64,000 nt of DNA from Paraoerskovia sediminicola (lineage in GTDB: Bacteria; Actinomycetota; Actinomycetes; Actinomycetales; Cellulomonadaceae). The stretch's first letter is position 1. Each line of letters opens with the position of its first letter. Below the pieces are notes generated by a model that made no database searches, was not told where the DNA came from, and worked only from the letters and a program-made list of their open reading frames with translations. The stretch lies in the NCBI RefSeq assembly GCF_030296575.1, contig NZ_AP027729.1, positions 1,302,001-1,366,000 of the forward strand, read 5' to 3'. Of this stretch, positions 1-8,865 are shown in pieces. The position numbers and the translations under genes are program-made.

Positions 1-1384
1 CACCGACGGTGGTGGTGACCAGGTGCGCCTCGTACTCGTGGCCGAGGTTCTCGAACACGTGGTACCGATCCTCGTTGACGAACCCGTTGCCGTCGACGAG
101 GACCGCGTTGTGGTGCTCCGTGCGCTTGCGGGACGAGTACCCCTCGTCGAGCGCCAGGTAGGCGCCGAAGCCGAGCAGGACGAACGTCCCCGAGTCGGGG
201 TGGTGGTGGCCCGCGTTGAGCGTCGTCCACCCCGTCTCCTGCTTGATCCTGTGCGACGTCTCCCAGGCCTTGTGGCCCCCACCGGGTGACGCCTTGAACG
301 AGACCATCGCTGCGTCGTCGTCCCACGAGGTGCGCCCGACGACGAGCCCGAGGTCGGTGAAGACCCGGCTCGTCGGGAGGCCCTGCGGTCCCTCCGACGG
401 CGCGCTCGGGTCGAACCAGAGGAGCTCCTGGTACGCCTCGGCGCGCACGCCCGGGCGCACCCCGCTCTCGTAGGCCTCGCGCCAGAAGAACTCGTTCGCG
501 ACCTTGTCGGCGAGCCACTGGCACTGGGGGATCCGGTACTCGGCGGCGAGCTTGTAGTACATCGCCACGGGGTGCCCGCTGCGGCGGTCGTGGCAGTCCC
601 CGTGGTCGATGATGCGCTCCATGTCCGGGGCGGCCTGGTAGAGCCGGTACCAGAAGGTGTTGCGCAGGTAGTCGCTCGTGGCGAACCAGTCGATGCCCTC
701 CTCGGACTTGAGCACGTCGAGGTAGGTGACGAGCCACGGCACCCCGTAGCGCCAGTAGACGACGCCCTCGTTGTTCGAGCCGTCCTCGGGGAGCATGGAG
801 AGCACGGTCTCGAAGTTGCCCTTCGCGCGCTCGGTCCACGCGCGGGCCGGCTCGTGCTCCTCGCGCAGCGCGTACCCGGCGGTGGCGAGCCCGGCGTAGC
901 AGATCCAGTTGTGGTTCTGCCAGTACGACGACGACCACCAGTCGCCCTCGGAGTCGACGGCGAACTCGTACAGGCGGGTGCCCTGGAGCACGAGCTTGTC
1001 GCGCAGGGCGAGGCGCTCGTCGTCGGCGAGCGCGTCGCCGGCCCAGGAGTACGCGAGCGAGAGCCCGTGCAGGAGCCACCCGGCGTCGAGGTCGTGGTCG
1101 GGCATGTTCGCCTTGCCCCAGTGCGGGAACGACAGGGCCGGCGTCAGCCAGCGTCGCAGCTCGTCGAGGTAGTGCTGCTGGCCCGTCAGGCGGTACGCGA
1201 GCGCCAGGTTGGCGGACGCCGCACCGATGTACGTGATCGAGGCGAGCGGGTGCTCGGTCGGCAGCGCGATCGACGTGTAGCGCTCGCACTCGTCGACGAG
1301 GCGACGGAACTGCGGGCTGCGAACGTCGCGGATCTCCTCGCGCAGCACGTCTTCGCGGCCGGCAATGAGCAGGGGCTGTGTCAC
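1..1384 (-). CDS. Heparinase II/III-like polysaccharide lyase (3' end outside window)
   Basis: Partial gene: 461 codons are visible and it runs off the left edge. The GTG start overlaps the stop of the upstream lyase gene (GTGA), so the two are translationally coupled. The visible part has an alpha/alpha-toroid-like N-terminal half with the motifs NHNW (residues 157-160) and EGVVYWRYGVPW (206-217), then a beta-sandwich beginning near residue 335 with AGHHHPDSGTFVLLG (391-405). His/Asn and HxHxDxG motifs of this kind occur in heparinase II/III and related oligoalginate lyases (PL12/15/17/21 folds). No signal peptide is visible, so it probably acts on imported oligosaccharides in the cytoplasm, by beta-elimination at uronic acids. 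The family is fairly sure; the substrate cannot be read from sequence. Confidence 0.8.
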   Translation of the reverse strand, partial: MTQPLLIAGREDVLREEIRDVRSPQFRRLVDECERYTSIALPTEHPLASITYIGAASANLALAYRLTGQQHYLDELRRWLTPALSFPHWGKANMPDHDLDAGWLLHGLSLAYSWAGDALADDERLALRDKLVLQGTRLYEFAVDSEGDWWSSSYWQNHNWICYAGLATAGYALREEHEPARAWTERAKGNFETVLSMLPEDGSNNEGVVYWRYGVPWLVTYLDVLKSEEGIDWFATSDYLRNTFWYRLYQAAPDMERIIDHGDCHDRRSGHPVAMYYKLAAEYRIPQCQWLADKVANEFFWREAYESGVRPGVRAEAYQELLWFDPSAPSEGPQGLPTSRVFTDLGLVVGRTSWDDDAAMVSFKASPGGGHKAWETSHRIKQETGWTTLNAGHHHPDSGTFVLLGFGAYLALDEGYSSRKRTEHHNAVLVDGNGFVNEDRYHVFENLGHEYEAHLVTTTVG

Positions 1385-3249
1385 GGGGCAACCTCGATCG
1401 TCGTTTCGGGTCCCGAGTGGCTCGGGCCGGTGGTGGTCAGGTGGAAGGTCGTGGCGCCGTCGGGCTCGAACGTCACGTAGACGTCCGCGTCCCGCACGGC
1501 GGGTCCTGCTCCGGGTCCTGCTCCGAACAGGTAGAGGGAGGCGAAGGTGACGCGCTCGCCGTCGGCCACCCAGTCCGCGACCTGCTGCGGGGCTGCGGGG
1601 TCGTCGGACGGGCCGCGGCCCGAGGTCTGGACGACCGCAGCCGGGCCGGAGCCCGTCGGGGACGAGGCGACGTGCACACCGCGCAGGGTGGCCGCGCCGT
1701 CGGTCCATTCCGACTCCGCGCCCTGCGGGGTCGCGCGGACCCCGAAGGCGGTGGCGGGACGCAGGCCGAGCGAGACGCGGTGGGGCCGGTCGCCGACGAC
1801 GGTCACGACGTCGGCCAGGTAGCCGGGTCCCAGGACGAGCGAGCGACGCAGCCGGACACCGGCGAAGGGTTCGGCCGACGCGACCACCCGGCCGGCGGCC
1901 GGGTCCCACACGTCGATGCTGCCCGTGGCCTCGCCCTGGTCGGCGCCGTCGACACGCACCGTCGGGTGCGCGACGGTCCGGGCGTAGTGTCCGCGGCGCA
2001 ACGCCGACGCGTACGGCGGGACACCGGGGGCGGGCTGCCACGGGGCCGCGCCGTAGAGGTACACGGCGAGCTTGTCGAGGTGGCCGTGGGCGCCGCCGTG
2101 CGGGCCGGCGTCGAGCACGGCCTGGAAGGTGTCCTCGCCGTCCCGCAGGACGGCGTACCCGGCGTCGGCGAAGAGCACGCTGCCGCGGTCGGTGGCCGGG
2201 CCTCGCGGCACCTCGACGGGTTCACCGTCGAACCACGGCCCGATCGACGACTCGAGGCCGTCGTCTGCCGCGCCGACGCGTTCTCGGGCGAACCGCTCCA
2301 CGGTGTCGAGGCCGGTCGGGGTCTGGAGCCCACGAGCGAGCCTGGCGATCTCCAGGACCTCGCGATGCATGGGGACGCGGCTGTACGGGCCGTCGTGCAG
2401 CGCCGGCAGCCGGCCGTCGGGGGCTGCGACCTGCGCGAGCACCCGGATCATCGCCGCGAGCCTGCGTCGCGCCGCAGCCGGGATCTCCTGCGGGCGCACG
2501 TCGCGCAGCGCGAGGAGGTAGGCCCGCAGGACGAACAGGTGGTAGTAGGCCGCGCCCTCCCACTCCCAGCCGTCGGGGTGCACGGCGAGCTCGATGTGGT
2601 CGAGGGTCCGCTCGACCCAACGGCCCGCGTGGGCGACACGACCGCAGCGGGTCAGCGCACGCGCCAGCAGCGCGCCTGCGGCGTTGAGCCAGGCGGTGTA
2701 GTTGTTGCGCTCGTCGCCGCGGTCGGTGACGAGGATCTCGCGGGAGTCGTCGATCGTCGTCAGCAGGCTCTCGAGCATCTCGACGACCTGCGGGTCGAGA
2801 CCCTCCCCACCCAGGACGATGACGGCGTCCGCCACCTGCACGGCCCACTGGGCCTCGGTGAGGGCCTGGGCGAAGAGCCGGCCGCGCAACATCCACGACT
2901 CGCCCGCCTCGCTCCACCCGTCCGAGAGCGCCGCGTACACCTCGGCGTACTCCGCGAGCATGCGCTGGGCGCGCTCGCGGAGCTCGGCCCGGTCCTCGGC
3001 GCCGGTGCGTGCGTGCACCGACGCCCACGCGAGCCGTCGGATCTCCCGCGCGGCGCCCTGGTGCTCGTAGACGAGCCACGCGGCGTCCGCCTTGGGGCCG
3101 GCGATCTCGCACCCGCGGGGGCACAGGTGCCCCCGCGGGCCGGGCCCGGTCAGCTCCGAGCCGTGGGTCGGGCAGACGTAGTCGTGCCACCACCCGCCGG
3201 CGACGGTGGGGACCGTGATGTCGCGGTGGCCCGTCAGGAGATCGGTCAT
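1381..3249 (-). CDS. Heparinase II/III family lyase, 622 aa
   Basis: Complete 622-residue protein with no signal peptide. Residues 1-340 are alpha-helical toroid-like, with RNNYTAW at 181-187 and EGAAYYH at 231-237. The stretch AGPHGGAHGHLDK (381-393) is the hallmark of the heparinase II/III C-terminal beta-sandwich domain. An N-terminal Cys/His-rich patch (YVCPTHG, then HLCPRGC, residues 25-47) resembles a small metal knuckle and is unusual. The ATG overlaps the stop of the SDR gene upstream (ATGA) and the stop overlaps the next lyase, so all three are one operon. The role inferred is depolymerisation of an uronate-containing oligosaccharide imported by the adjacent ABC system. The exact polysaccharide (alginate, glucuronan, glycosaminoglycan or other) is unknown. 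Confidence 0.85.
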   Translation of the reverse strand: MTDLLTGHRDITVPTVAGGWWHDYVCPTHGSELTGPGPRGHLCPRGCEIAGPKADAAWLVYEHQGAAREIRRLAWASVHARTGAEDRAELRERAQRMLAEYAEVYAALSDGWSEAGESWMLRGRLFAQALTEAQWAVQVADAVIVLGGEGLDPQVVEMLESLLTTIDDSREILVTDRGDERNNYTAWLNAAGALLARALTRCGRVAHAGRWVERTLDHIELAVHPDGWEWEGAAYYHLFVLRAYLLALRDVRPQEIPAAARRRLAAMIRVLAQVAAPDGRLPALHDGPYSRVPMHREVLEIARLARGLQTPTGLDTVERFARERVGAADDGLESSIGPWFDGEPVEVPRGPATDRGSVLFADAGYAVLRDGEDTFQAVLDAGPHGGAHGHLDKLAVYLYGAAPWQPAPGVPPYASALRRGHYARTVAHPTVRVDGADQGEATGSIDVWDPAAGRVVASAEPFAGVRLRRSLVLGPGYLADVVTVVGDRPHRVSLGLRPATAFGVRATPQGAESEWTDGAATLRGVHVASSPTGSGPAAVVQTSGRGPSDDPAAPQQVADWVADGERVTFASLYLFGAGPGAGPAVRDADVYVTFEPDGATTFHLTTTGPSHSGPETTIEVAP

Positions 3250-4009
3250 CGGAAGTTGAGACCACCGTTGATGTCGATGACCTGGCCGGTCACGTACGCG
3301 GCGGCGTCCGAGGCGAGGAACGTCGTCACTCCGGCGACGTCCTCGACCGCGCCCGCGCGACCGAGGGGGATGCCCTTGACGATGTTCGCCTGGGCCTCGG
3401 GGGGCGTGAACTTGTCGTGGAACGGCGTGTCACCGATGAACCCGGGCGCCAGCGCGTTGACGGTGACGCCATCGCCGGCGAGCTCCTTCGCGAGACCACG
3501 GGTGAGGCCGACGACCCTGCCTTCGCAGCGACGTAGGCGACCGACCCGGCTCCCCCACCGTTCTCCGCGGCCAGGGAGGCCAACGAGATGACCCGGCCGT
3601 GGTCGCTCGCGGTGAGGTGCGGCACCGCGGCGCGCGTCACGAAGAACGCGGTCGAGACGTTGACGCCCCAGACCTTCGCCCAGTGCTCGTCGGTCATCTC
3701 TGCCACGGTGGACCGGCCGACGAGGTTGCCCGCGTTGTTGACCAGGATGTCGAGCCCGCCGAGCGCCTCGACGGTCGAGGCGACGACGCTCGCAGCGGTC
3801 TGCGAGTCCATCAGGTCGCCCTGGACGGCCACGGCGCGGCGCCCGAGCTCCTCGATCTGTGCCACGACCTTCTCGGCCGGCGCGGCGCTGTTCGCGTAGT
3901 GGACCGCGACGTCGGCTCCCGCGCGGGCCAGGCCCAGCGCCAGCGCGGCGCCGATCCCGTGTCCCGCGCCGGTGACGAGTGCGACGCGTCCAGTCAGATC
4001 CTGCTGCAT
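3246..4009 (-). CDS. SDR-family oxidoreductase (frameshifted in this sequence)
   Basis: Short-chain dehydrogenase/reductase of about 254 residues once one missing base is allowed for. The N-terminal Rossmann motif is TGAGHGIG, followed by NNAG and the catalytic YVAAK. Immediately after YVAAKAG the frame is lost at the CCC run at 3515-3517. The other frame continues as a normal SDR tail, VVGLTRGLAKELAGDGVTVN, and ends in a typical GGLNF C-terminus. The start is chosen at MQQDLTGRVALVTGAG with an upstream AAGAGGAAT ribosome-binding site. It lies between the ABC permease and the lyases with a 4-bp overlap to the next gene. It probably reduces or oxidises a keto-sugar made by the lyases; KduD-like or DehR-like activity is a guess. 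Confidence 0.8.
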
Positions 4010-4053
4010 GATTCCTCTTTCTCTGGTGGTGCCGGGTGGGGCGCGCGGACGAC

Positions 4054-4994
4054 CTACTTGATGCCCGACTGCGTGAACCCCTGGATGAAGTACTTCTGCG
4101 CGACGATGAAGAGCAGGACCATCGGGACGGTCGCGAGCGTCGTCCCGGCCATCAGGTAGTGCCACTTCGTTCCGTCGAGCTGCTGGAAGACCGCCAGCCC
4201 GACCTGGATGACGCGCAGGTCGTCGCTGGTCGTGACCAGGAGCGGCCACAGGAAGTTGTTCCAGCTCTCCTGGAAGGTCAGGAGCCCCACGGTCGCGATC
4301 GCCGGCTTGATCAGCGGCGTGTAGATCTGCGCGAAGATCCGGAACTCACCGAGCCCGTCGATGCGCGCCGCCTCCTCCAGCTCCTTGGGGAGCGAGAGGA
4401 AGAACTGCCGGAACAGGAAGATCGACGCCGCACTCAGGCCACCCGGGATCAGCAGGGCCCACCAGGTGTCGAGCCAGCCCGTGCCGCCCTGCCCGGTGAT
4501 GTCGTTGCCGCCGAACAGCGGCATGAACTTCACGATGAGGAACTGCGGGACGATCTTCGTGTAGGTGGGGATCATCAGCATCGCGACGAGCGTGATGAAG
4601 ACGATCTCCCGGCCGCGGAACCGGATGCGAGCGAGCGCGTAGCCCGCCATCGAACCGATCACCAGCGTGATGAGCGTGTGCCCGGTCGCGATGATGAAGC
4701 TGTTGCGGAAGTACAGGTGGAACGGGGCGGCGTCGAGCGCCTCCGCGTAGTTCGACCAGTGCCACTCCAGCGGGAAGAACGTCGGGGGTTCTGCGCGAGC
4801 TCGGCGGGCGACTTCACCGAGGTGAAGATCATCCAGACGAACGGGATGATCATCGTGAACGCGCCCACGAACAGCAGGACGTGCAGGATGATCTTGTTCC
4901 GTCGGCGGGCCGAGGGCATGTGGGACCGCTTGGGCGCCGGGCCGACGATCGCCTCGCGAGTCGCCTTGCCGGGACGGGAGTCTGTGAAGGACAT
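4054..4994 (-). CDS. Sugar ABC transporter permease, MalG type (frameshifted)
   Basis: Inner-membrane permease of a CUT1 carbohydrate importer. The N-terminus MSFTDSRPGK runs through the first membrane helix (ILHVLLFVGAFTMIIPFVWM) in one frame, up to AELAQNP. The rest (TFFPLEWHWSNYAEAL to FIQGFTQSGIK) is in another frame, so one base is missing in the G5 run at 4784-4788. The EAARIDG stretch is the EAA loop that docks to the ATPase. Its start shares one base with the stop of the MalF-type partner (TGATG). No ATPase gene is in this cluster; such importers often share a multifunctional MsiK/UgpC-type ATPase encoded elsewhere. Confidence 0.87.
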
Positions 4995-6000
4995 CAGCTT
5001 TCCTCTCGGGTGGCACGCCGGCCGGCGAGCGTCATGACGAGCAGGAAGGCGAACAGCACGACGGACTGAGCGGCGGCCATACCCATGCGGAACTCCTGGA
5101 AGGCCGACCGGTAGACCTCGTAGGTCATCATCGTGGTCGCGTTGGCGGGTCCACCGTCGGTGAGCACGTAGATCTGGTCGAACACCTGGAAGGCGTTGAT
5201 GATCGAGATCACGAGGACGAAGAACGTCGCGGGCTTGAGCATCGGGACCGTGATCGCGAAGAACTTGCGCACGGTGGAGGCGCCGTCGACCGAGGCGGCC
5301 TCGTAGAGGACTCGTCGACGTTCTGCAGGGCGGCGATGTAGATGAGCATCTTGATGCCGATGCCCTGCCACGCGCCGACGAGGATCACCGACCACAGCGC
5401 CCACTGCGGGTCGGCGAGCCAGACCTGACCGGGGATCCCGAACATGCCGAGGAAGGCGTTGAGCAGACCCTGCTGCGGGTTGAAGATCCACAGCCAGACC
5501 ATCGCGATCGCGACGGTCGCCGTGACCTGCGGGAGGAAGAAGGCCGTGCGGTACCACTTCTGGAACCTGAGCCCCTGGTTCAGGGCGACCGCGATCACGA
5601 GCGCGATGCCCATGGAGACGGGCACGGTCCAGAACGTGTAGACGACCGTGTTCCACGTCGCCTTCCGGAACACCGGGTCCTGGGCGATCTCGACGAAGTT
5701 GTCGATGCCCACCCACGTCGGGGCGGAGAAGACGTTGTAGTTCGTGAAGGCAAGATAGAACGTCACCACGACCGGGATCGCGGTCCACAGCCCGATGTGC
5801 AGCAGCGACGGCAGCACCATCAGCCATCCGGTGCGGCGCAGCTTGCGGTCTGCGCGCGAGTACTTGCGGGCGCTGAGGTCCTGCTCCTGGCGTGAGAACG
5901 GGTTCGTCGTCACGGACGTGCCGGCAGGTGCGCTCTCGCCCGTCCTGTCACTGCCGCCGACTGACGACCCAGCTCCCGCGGGAATCTCGGTGCTTGTCAT
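4994..6000 (-). CDS. Sugar ABC transporter permease, MalF type (frameshifted)
   Basis: Membrane permease partner of the MalG-type gene. After a roughly 50-residue cytoplasmic tail, membrane segments begin at GWLMVLPSLLHIGLWTAIPV. The binding-protein-dependent permease signature is split: ALQNVDES lies in one frame and YEAASVDGAST in another. One base is therefore missing around 5308-5309, exactly inside the EAA loop. After correction the protein is about 335 residues, normal for the family. It is transcribed from the solute-binding protein gene 66 bp upstream and overlaps the MalG-type gene downstream. Role: translocation of an oligosaccharide, probably the substrate of the neighbouring lyases. 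Confidence 0.87.
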
Positions 6001-6066
6001 GGCTCCTACTTCGCTCTAGCGGTGTGCCCGGGCCGTCGCGGCCCGGGCACACCTGCGTGGTGAGGA

Positions 6067-7389
6067 CTAGCGGTCGATTGCCGTCTGCACGAGGCCGGCG
6101 AGGTCGTCGAGCGCCTCCTGCGGCGTCTTCTGCTCGAGGAGGGCAGACTCGACGGCCGGCGCGAAGTCGCCACGGACCTCGAGCCACTCCGGCGGGCCAC
6201 CCTCACGCTGCGCGACCTCGAGGTTCTCCATGGCGAACTGGACGAACCGGTTGGCCTCGACGTACTCGGAGTCCAGCAGCTCGGTGAGCGCCGGGACGTT
6301 GCCGCGCTGCTCGTTGGCCGCGAGCGCCGGGCCGGGGCTGGCCAGGAACTCGAGGAGGGCCTGCGCTGCCTCAGGGCTCTTGGAGGTCGCGGACCGGGTG
6401 GCGAGCGTGCCGCCGAAGAACATGCCCGGGGCCTCGCCCTGGATCACGAACGGCTCGAGCTTCTCGAGCATCTCCGGGGCGGCCTCGAGACCCTGGGTCC
6501 AGAGGTTGTTGTGCGCGATGCCCATGGCGGCGCGGCCGTTGAGCAGCGGGTTCACCGCCTCGTCGGGCGACGAGTAGCCGATGTCCTCGACCTCGTACTC
6601 GTTGACGAGGTCGGTCATGAGCTGGAGCGCCGAGACGCCCTCGGGCGAGTTGAACGCGGCCTCGGTGTAGTCGTCGTTGAAGAGCGAGGCGCCCGAGGAG
6701 AACATCATCGTCTCGAAGGCCTGACGAGCGTCGAGCGACAGCATGTCGAAGCCTGCGGTCTCGAGGGTGCCCTTGTCGTCACGGACCGTCGTGGCCTCGG
6801 CGATCTCGACGAGCTCGTCCCACGAGCTCGGCGGTGCGTCGTACCCGGCCTCGTTGAGCATGTCCATGTTCGCGACCCCGAAGCGGGTGTCGAGCATGAT
6901 CGGCACGGCGTAGACGCCACCGTCCCAGGTCCCGGCGCCGGCGATCTCCTCGGTGTAGGTGTCGAGCAGCTTCTCCTCGGTGTAGCCGAGGTCGGACTGG
7001 TCGGCGAGCAGGCCGCGCTCGGCGAAGCCCTCGATCCAGCCGACGCCCATGAGCATGACGTCGGGGACGGCGCCGGAGACGGCTGCGGTGGTGAGCTTCT
7101 CGTTGAGGTTGCCGTAGGTCGTGTAGTCCACGGCGACCGTGACGTCGGGGTAGTCCTCGTAGAACTGCGGGAGCAGCTCGTCCTCGAGGAGCTTCTGGCC
7201 GGCGGTGCCCTCGAAGATCGGGGTGAGGAGCGTGATGTCGCCGCTGACGTCTGCCGGGTCGGCAGATGCAGCGTCATCGGTGCCGGAGGCGGAGTCCGCG
7301 CCCGAGCTGCAGGCCGTCAGGCCCACGGCGAGGACGGTCGCGGCGCTGAGCGCGCCGAGCGTCCGGGTGGATAGTCGATTCCTGATCAT
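6067..7389 (-). CDS. Carbohydrate ABC transporter solute-binding lipoprotein
   Basis: Extracellular binding protein of 440 residues, family 1 (CUT1). The signal peptide ends in a lipobox, VGLTACSSG, so Cys27 would be lipidated and tether the protein to the membrane outer face. The mature part starts with a Ser/Ala/Asp-rich linker followed by ITLLTPIFEGTAGQKLLEDE, typical of extracellular sugar-binding domains. It is the first gene of the leftward operon (binding protein, two permeases, SDR, two lyases) and is preceded by a 246-bp region with operator-like palindromes facing a LacI-type regulator. The ligand is not predictable; the operon suggests an unsaturated uronate oligosaccharide. Confidence 0.9.
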   Translation of the reverse strand: MIRNRLSTRTLGALSAATVLAVGLTACSSGADSASGTDDAASADPADVSGDITLLTPIFEGTAGQKLLEDELLPQFYEDYPDVTVAVDYTTYGNLNEKLTTAAVSGAVPDVMLMGVGWIEGFAERGLLADQSDLGYTEEKLLDTYTEEIAGAGTWDGGVYAVPIMLDTRFGVANMDMLNEAGYDAPPSSWDELVEIAEATTVRDDKGTLETAGFDMLSLDARQAFETMMFSSGASLFNDDYTEAAFNSPEGVSALQLMTDLVNEYEVEDIGYSSPDEAVNPLLNGRAAMGIAHNNLWTQGLEAAPEMLEKLEPFVIQGEAPGMFFGGTLATRSATSKSPEAAQALLEFLASPGPALAANEQRGNVPALTELLDSEYVEANRFVQFAMENLEVAQREGGPPEWLEVRGDFAPAVESALLEQKTPQEALDDLAGLVQTAIDR

Positions 7390-7457
7390 CGTTGATCCTT
7401 CGCAGGTAGTGCGGATGGCGACGGTGCCGAGTGCCCGTTCGGTGGGCGGTGCTTGCC

Positions 7458-7473
7458 GGTGTAACGATGCACC
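7458..7473. promoter_or_regulatory. Candidate LacI operator O1 (upstream of binding-protein gene)
   Basis: GGTGTAACGATGCACC differs from the perfect 16-bp palindrome GGTGCATCGATGCACC at three positions. It lies about 70 bp upstream of the binding-protein start, in the divergent region with the LacI gene. The shared core with the site at 7574-7592 supports a common regulator. Confidence 0.5.
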
Positions 7474-7541
7474 AAACTAGGCACAGATTCTCCGCACGTC
7501 AACACCCGATGTGGCGGCGTTGCCGAAACGTGACGTGGGAT

Positions 7542-7561
7542 CAACGATTGTCGAACCGTTG
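7542..7561. promoter_or_regulatory. Imperfect palindrome in divergent promoter region
   Basis: CAACGATTGTCGAACCGTTG is an inverted repeat with CAACG/CGTTG outer arms. Such A/T-flanked CG-centred dyads are typical LacI-family operators. It sits midway between the two divergent genes. It may be a second type of operator or a promoter-associated dyad. Confidence 0.4.
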
Positions 7562-7573
7562 CGCGCCGGGTAA

Positions 7574-7592
7574 GGTGATGTATCGATGCACC
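7574..7592. promoter_or_regulatory. Candidate LacI operator O2 (upstream of the regulator gene)
   Basis: The segment contains TGTATCGATGCACC, a close copy of the half-palindrome in O1 (TGTAACGATGCACC, one difference). It lies about 45 bp before the LacI start, consistent with autoregulation as well as control of the divergent lyase operon. Confidence 0.5.
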
Positions 7593-7635
7593 GGATCGCA
7601 CTGAGGCGATGCCGACGACGAATGATGGAGGCGCA

Positions 7636-8739
7636 GTGCCGCGCGTAACGATCCAGCAAGTGGCCAAGGCCGCCGGCGTCTCGCCGAGCACCGTCTCCAA
7701 CCTGCTCAACGGGCGTACCAGCAAGATGGTCCCGGCAACCCGGCAGCGCATCGACCACGCTATCGCCGAGCTCGGCTACCGGCCCAATCGCGCGGCACGC
7801 CAGCTCCGCACCGGCCGTACTCAGACGATCGGACTCATCGTCCCGTCGGTCGGCAACCCCTTCTGGGGGTCGTTCGCCCGAGAGCTCGAGGTCGCCGCTC
7901 TCGAGATCGGCTGCAACGTCCTGCTGTGCAACAGCGAGCGCAACGCCGAGCGCGAGCGCCGCTACGTCGAGGAGCTCTGGGAGGACGGCGTCCAGGGCAT
8001 CGTGCTGTGCTCGTCACTGCCCTCGCTGGACCACCTCGCGGACCTCATCGCGCGGGGGCTGCGCCTCGTCACCTTCGACCGGCCCGCGCAGGCCGCGGAC
8101 CCCGAGTCCGTCGTCTCGATCAGCATCAACAACCACGTCGGCGGGTTCCTCGCGACGTCCCACCTCACAGCGCTGGGGCACGAGCAGGTGGCCTTCGTGT
8201 CCGGGTCGCTCGGCTCGCTCAACCGCGTCGGCCGGTTCCGGGGCTACTGCACCGCACTCGAGGAAGCGGGGATCGACCCGGCAGCGATGCCGACGTGGGC
8301 CCCCATGGGAGACACGCCCTTCGGCGACTTCGAGGCCGCGCAGGTCGGACGCGAGGCCGCCCGCGAGCTCTTCTCCGGCAACGGCGAGGCACCGACGGGG
8401 ATCGTCGCCGTCAACGACATGACGGCCCTGGGCTGCTGCCGCGGCCTCCGCGACCTCGGGCTCACCGTCGGGAAGGACGTCTCCGTGGTCGGGTTCGACG
8501 ACATCGTCCTCGCCGACCTCTACGACCCGCCGCTGACCACGGTCCGCCAGCCCATCGCCCGCATGGCGGCGCTCGCGCTCGCCGAGGCCGTCGAGAGCGA
8601 GAACAACCAGGAGCCAGGACGGTCGGTCCTCCTGCGCCCCGAGCTCGTCGTCCGCGCATCGAGCGCGCCGCCCGCCGGCTCGGTGCCCGAGGCCCGGCGA
8701 GGAGACGAGGCATTGGAAGGGGACAGCGCTCTGCGCTGA
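7636..8739 (+). CDS. LacI-family transcriptional regulator
   Basis: DNA-binding repressor of 367 residues. The N-terminal helix-turn-helix VTIQQVAKAAGVSPSTVSN (residues 3-21) is a textbook LacI HTH, followed by the hinge YRPNRAARQLRTGRT and a periplasmic-binding-protein-like ligand domain (IGLIVPSVGNPFW onward; VVGFDDIVLADL near the C-terminus). I chose the GTG at 7636 because GGAGG sits 4 bases upstream and the family start aligns. An ATG at 7609 in the same frame is the alternative. It is transcribed divergently from the importer/lyase operon and is probably its local repressor, released by an oligosaccharide product. The Ala/Arg-rich C-terminal tail is not conserved. Confidence 0.93.
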   Translation: MPRVTIQQVAKAAGVSPSTVSNLLNGRTSKMVPATRQRIDHAIAELGYRPNRAARQLRTGRTQTIGLIVPSVGNPFWGSFARELEVAALEIGCNVLLCNSERNAERERRYVEELWEDGVQGIVLCSSLPSLDHLADLIARGLRLVTFDRPAQAADPESVVSISINNHVGGFLATSHLTALGHEQVAFVSGSLGSLNRVGRFRGYCTALEEAGIDPAAMPTWAPMGDTPFGDFEAAQVGREAARELFSGNGEAPTGIVAVNDMTALGCCRGLRDLGLTVGKDVSVVGFDDIVLADLYDPPLTTVRQPIARMAALALAEAVESENNQEPGRSVLLRPELVVRASSAPPAGSVPEARRGDEALEGDSALR

Positions 8740-8800
8740 CCGTCCGTCCGTCGCACCGTGGCCTGTGGGCGACTCGCGACGTGTCCGTGGCCCACGGCGC

Positions 8801-8846
8801 GGCGGGGCCGCCCACCGATCCGGACGGACCGGCGGGCGACCCCGCC
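8801..8846 (-). terminator. Hairpin between convergent LacI and GH30 genes
   Basis: Arms 8801-8816 and 8831-8846 pair over 16 positions with two mismatches on the plus strand. Both become G-U wobbles in minus-strand RNA, favouring termination of the GH30 transcript, which ends at 8866. There is no clear T tract. Confidence 0.5.
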
Positions 8847-8865
8847 TGACGAGCTGAGCGTCGAG

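Noticed and set aside
1378..3591. 737-codon plus-strand frame
   Set aside because: Antisense to the heparinase-like gene, no motif, Arg/Gly/Val-biased composition.
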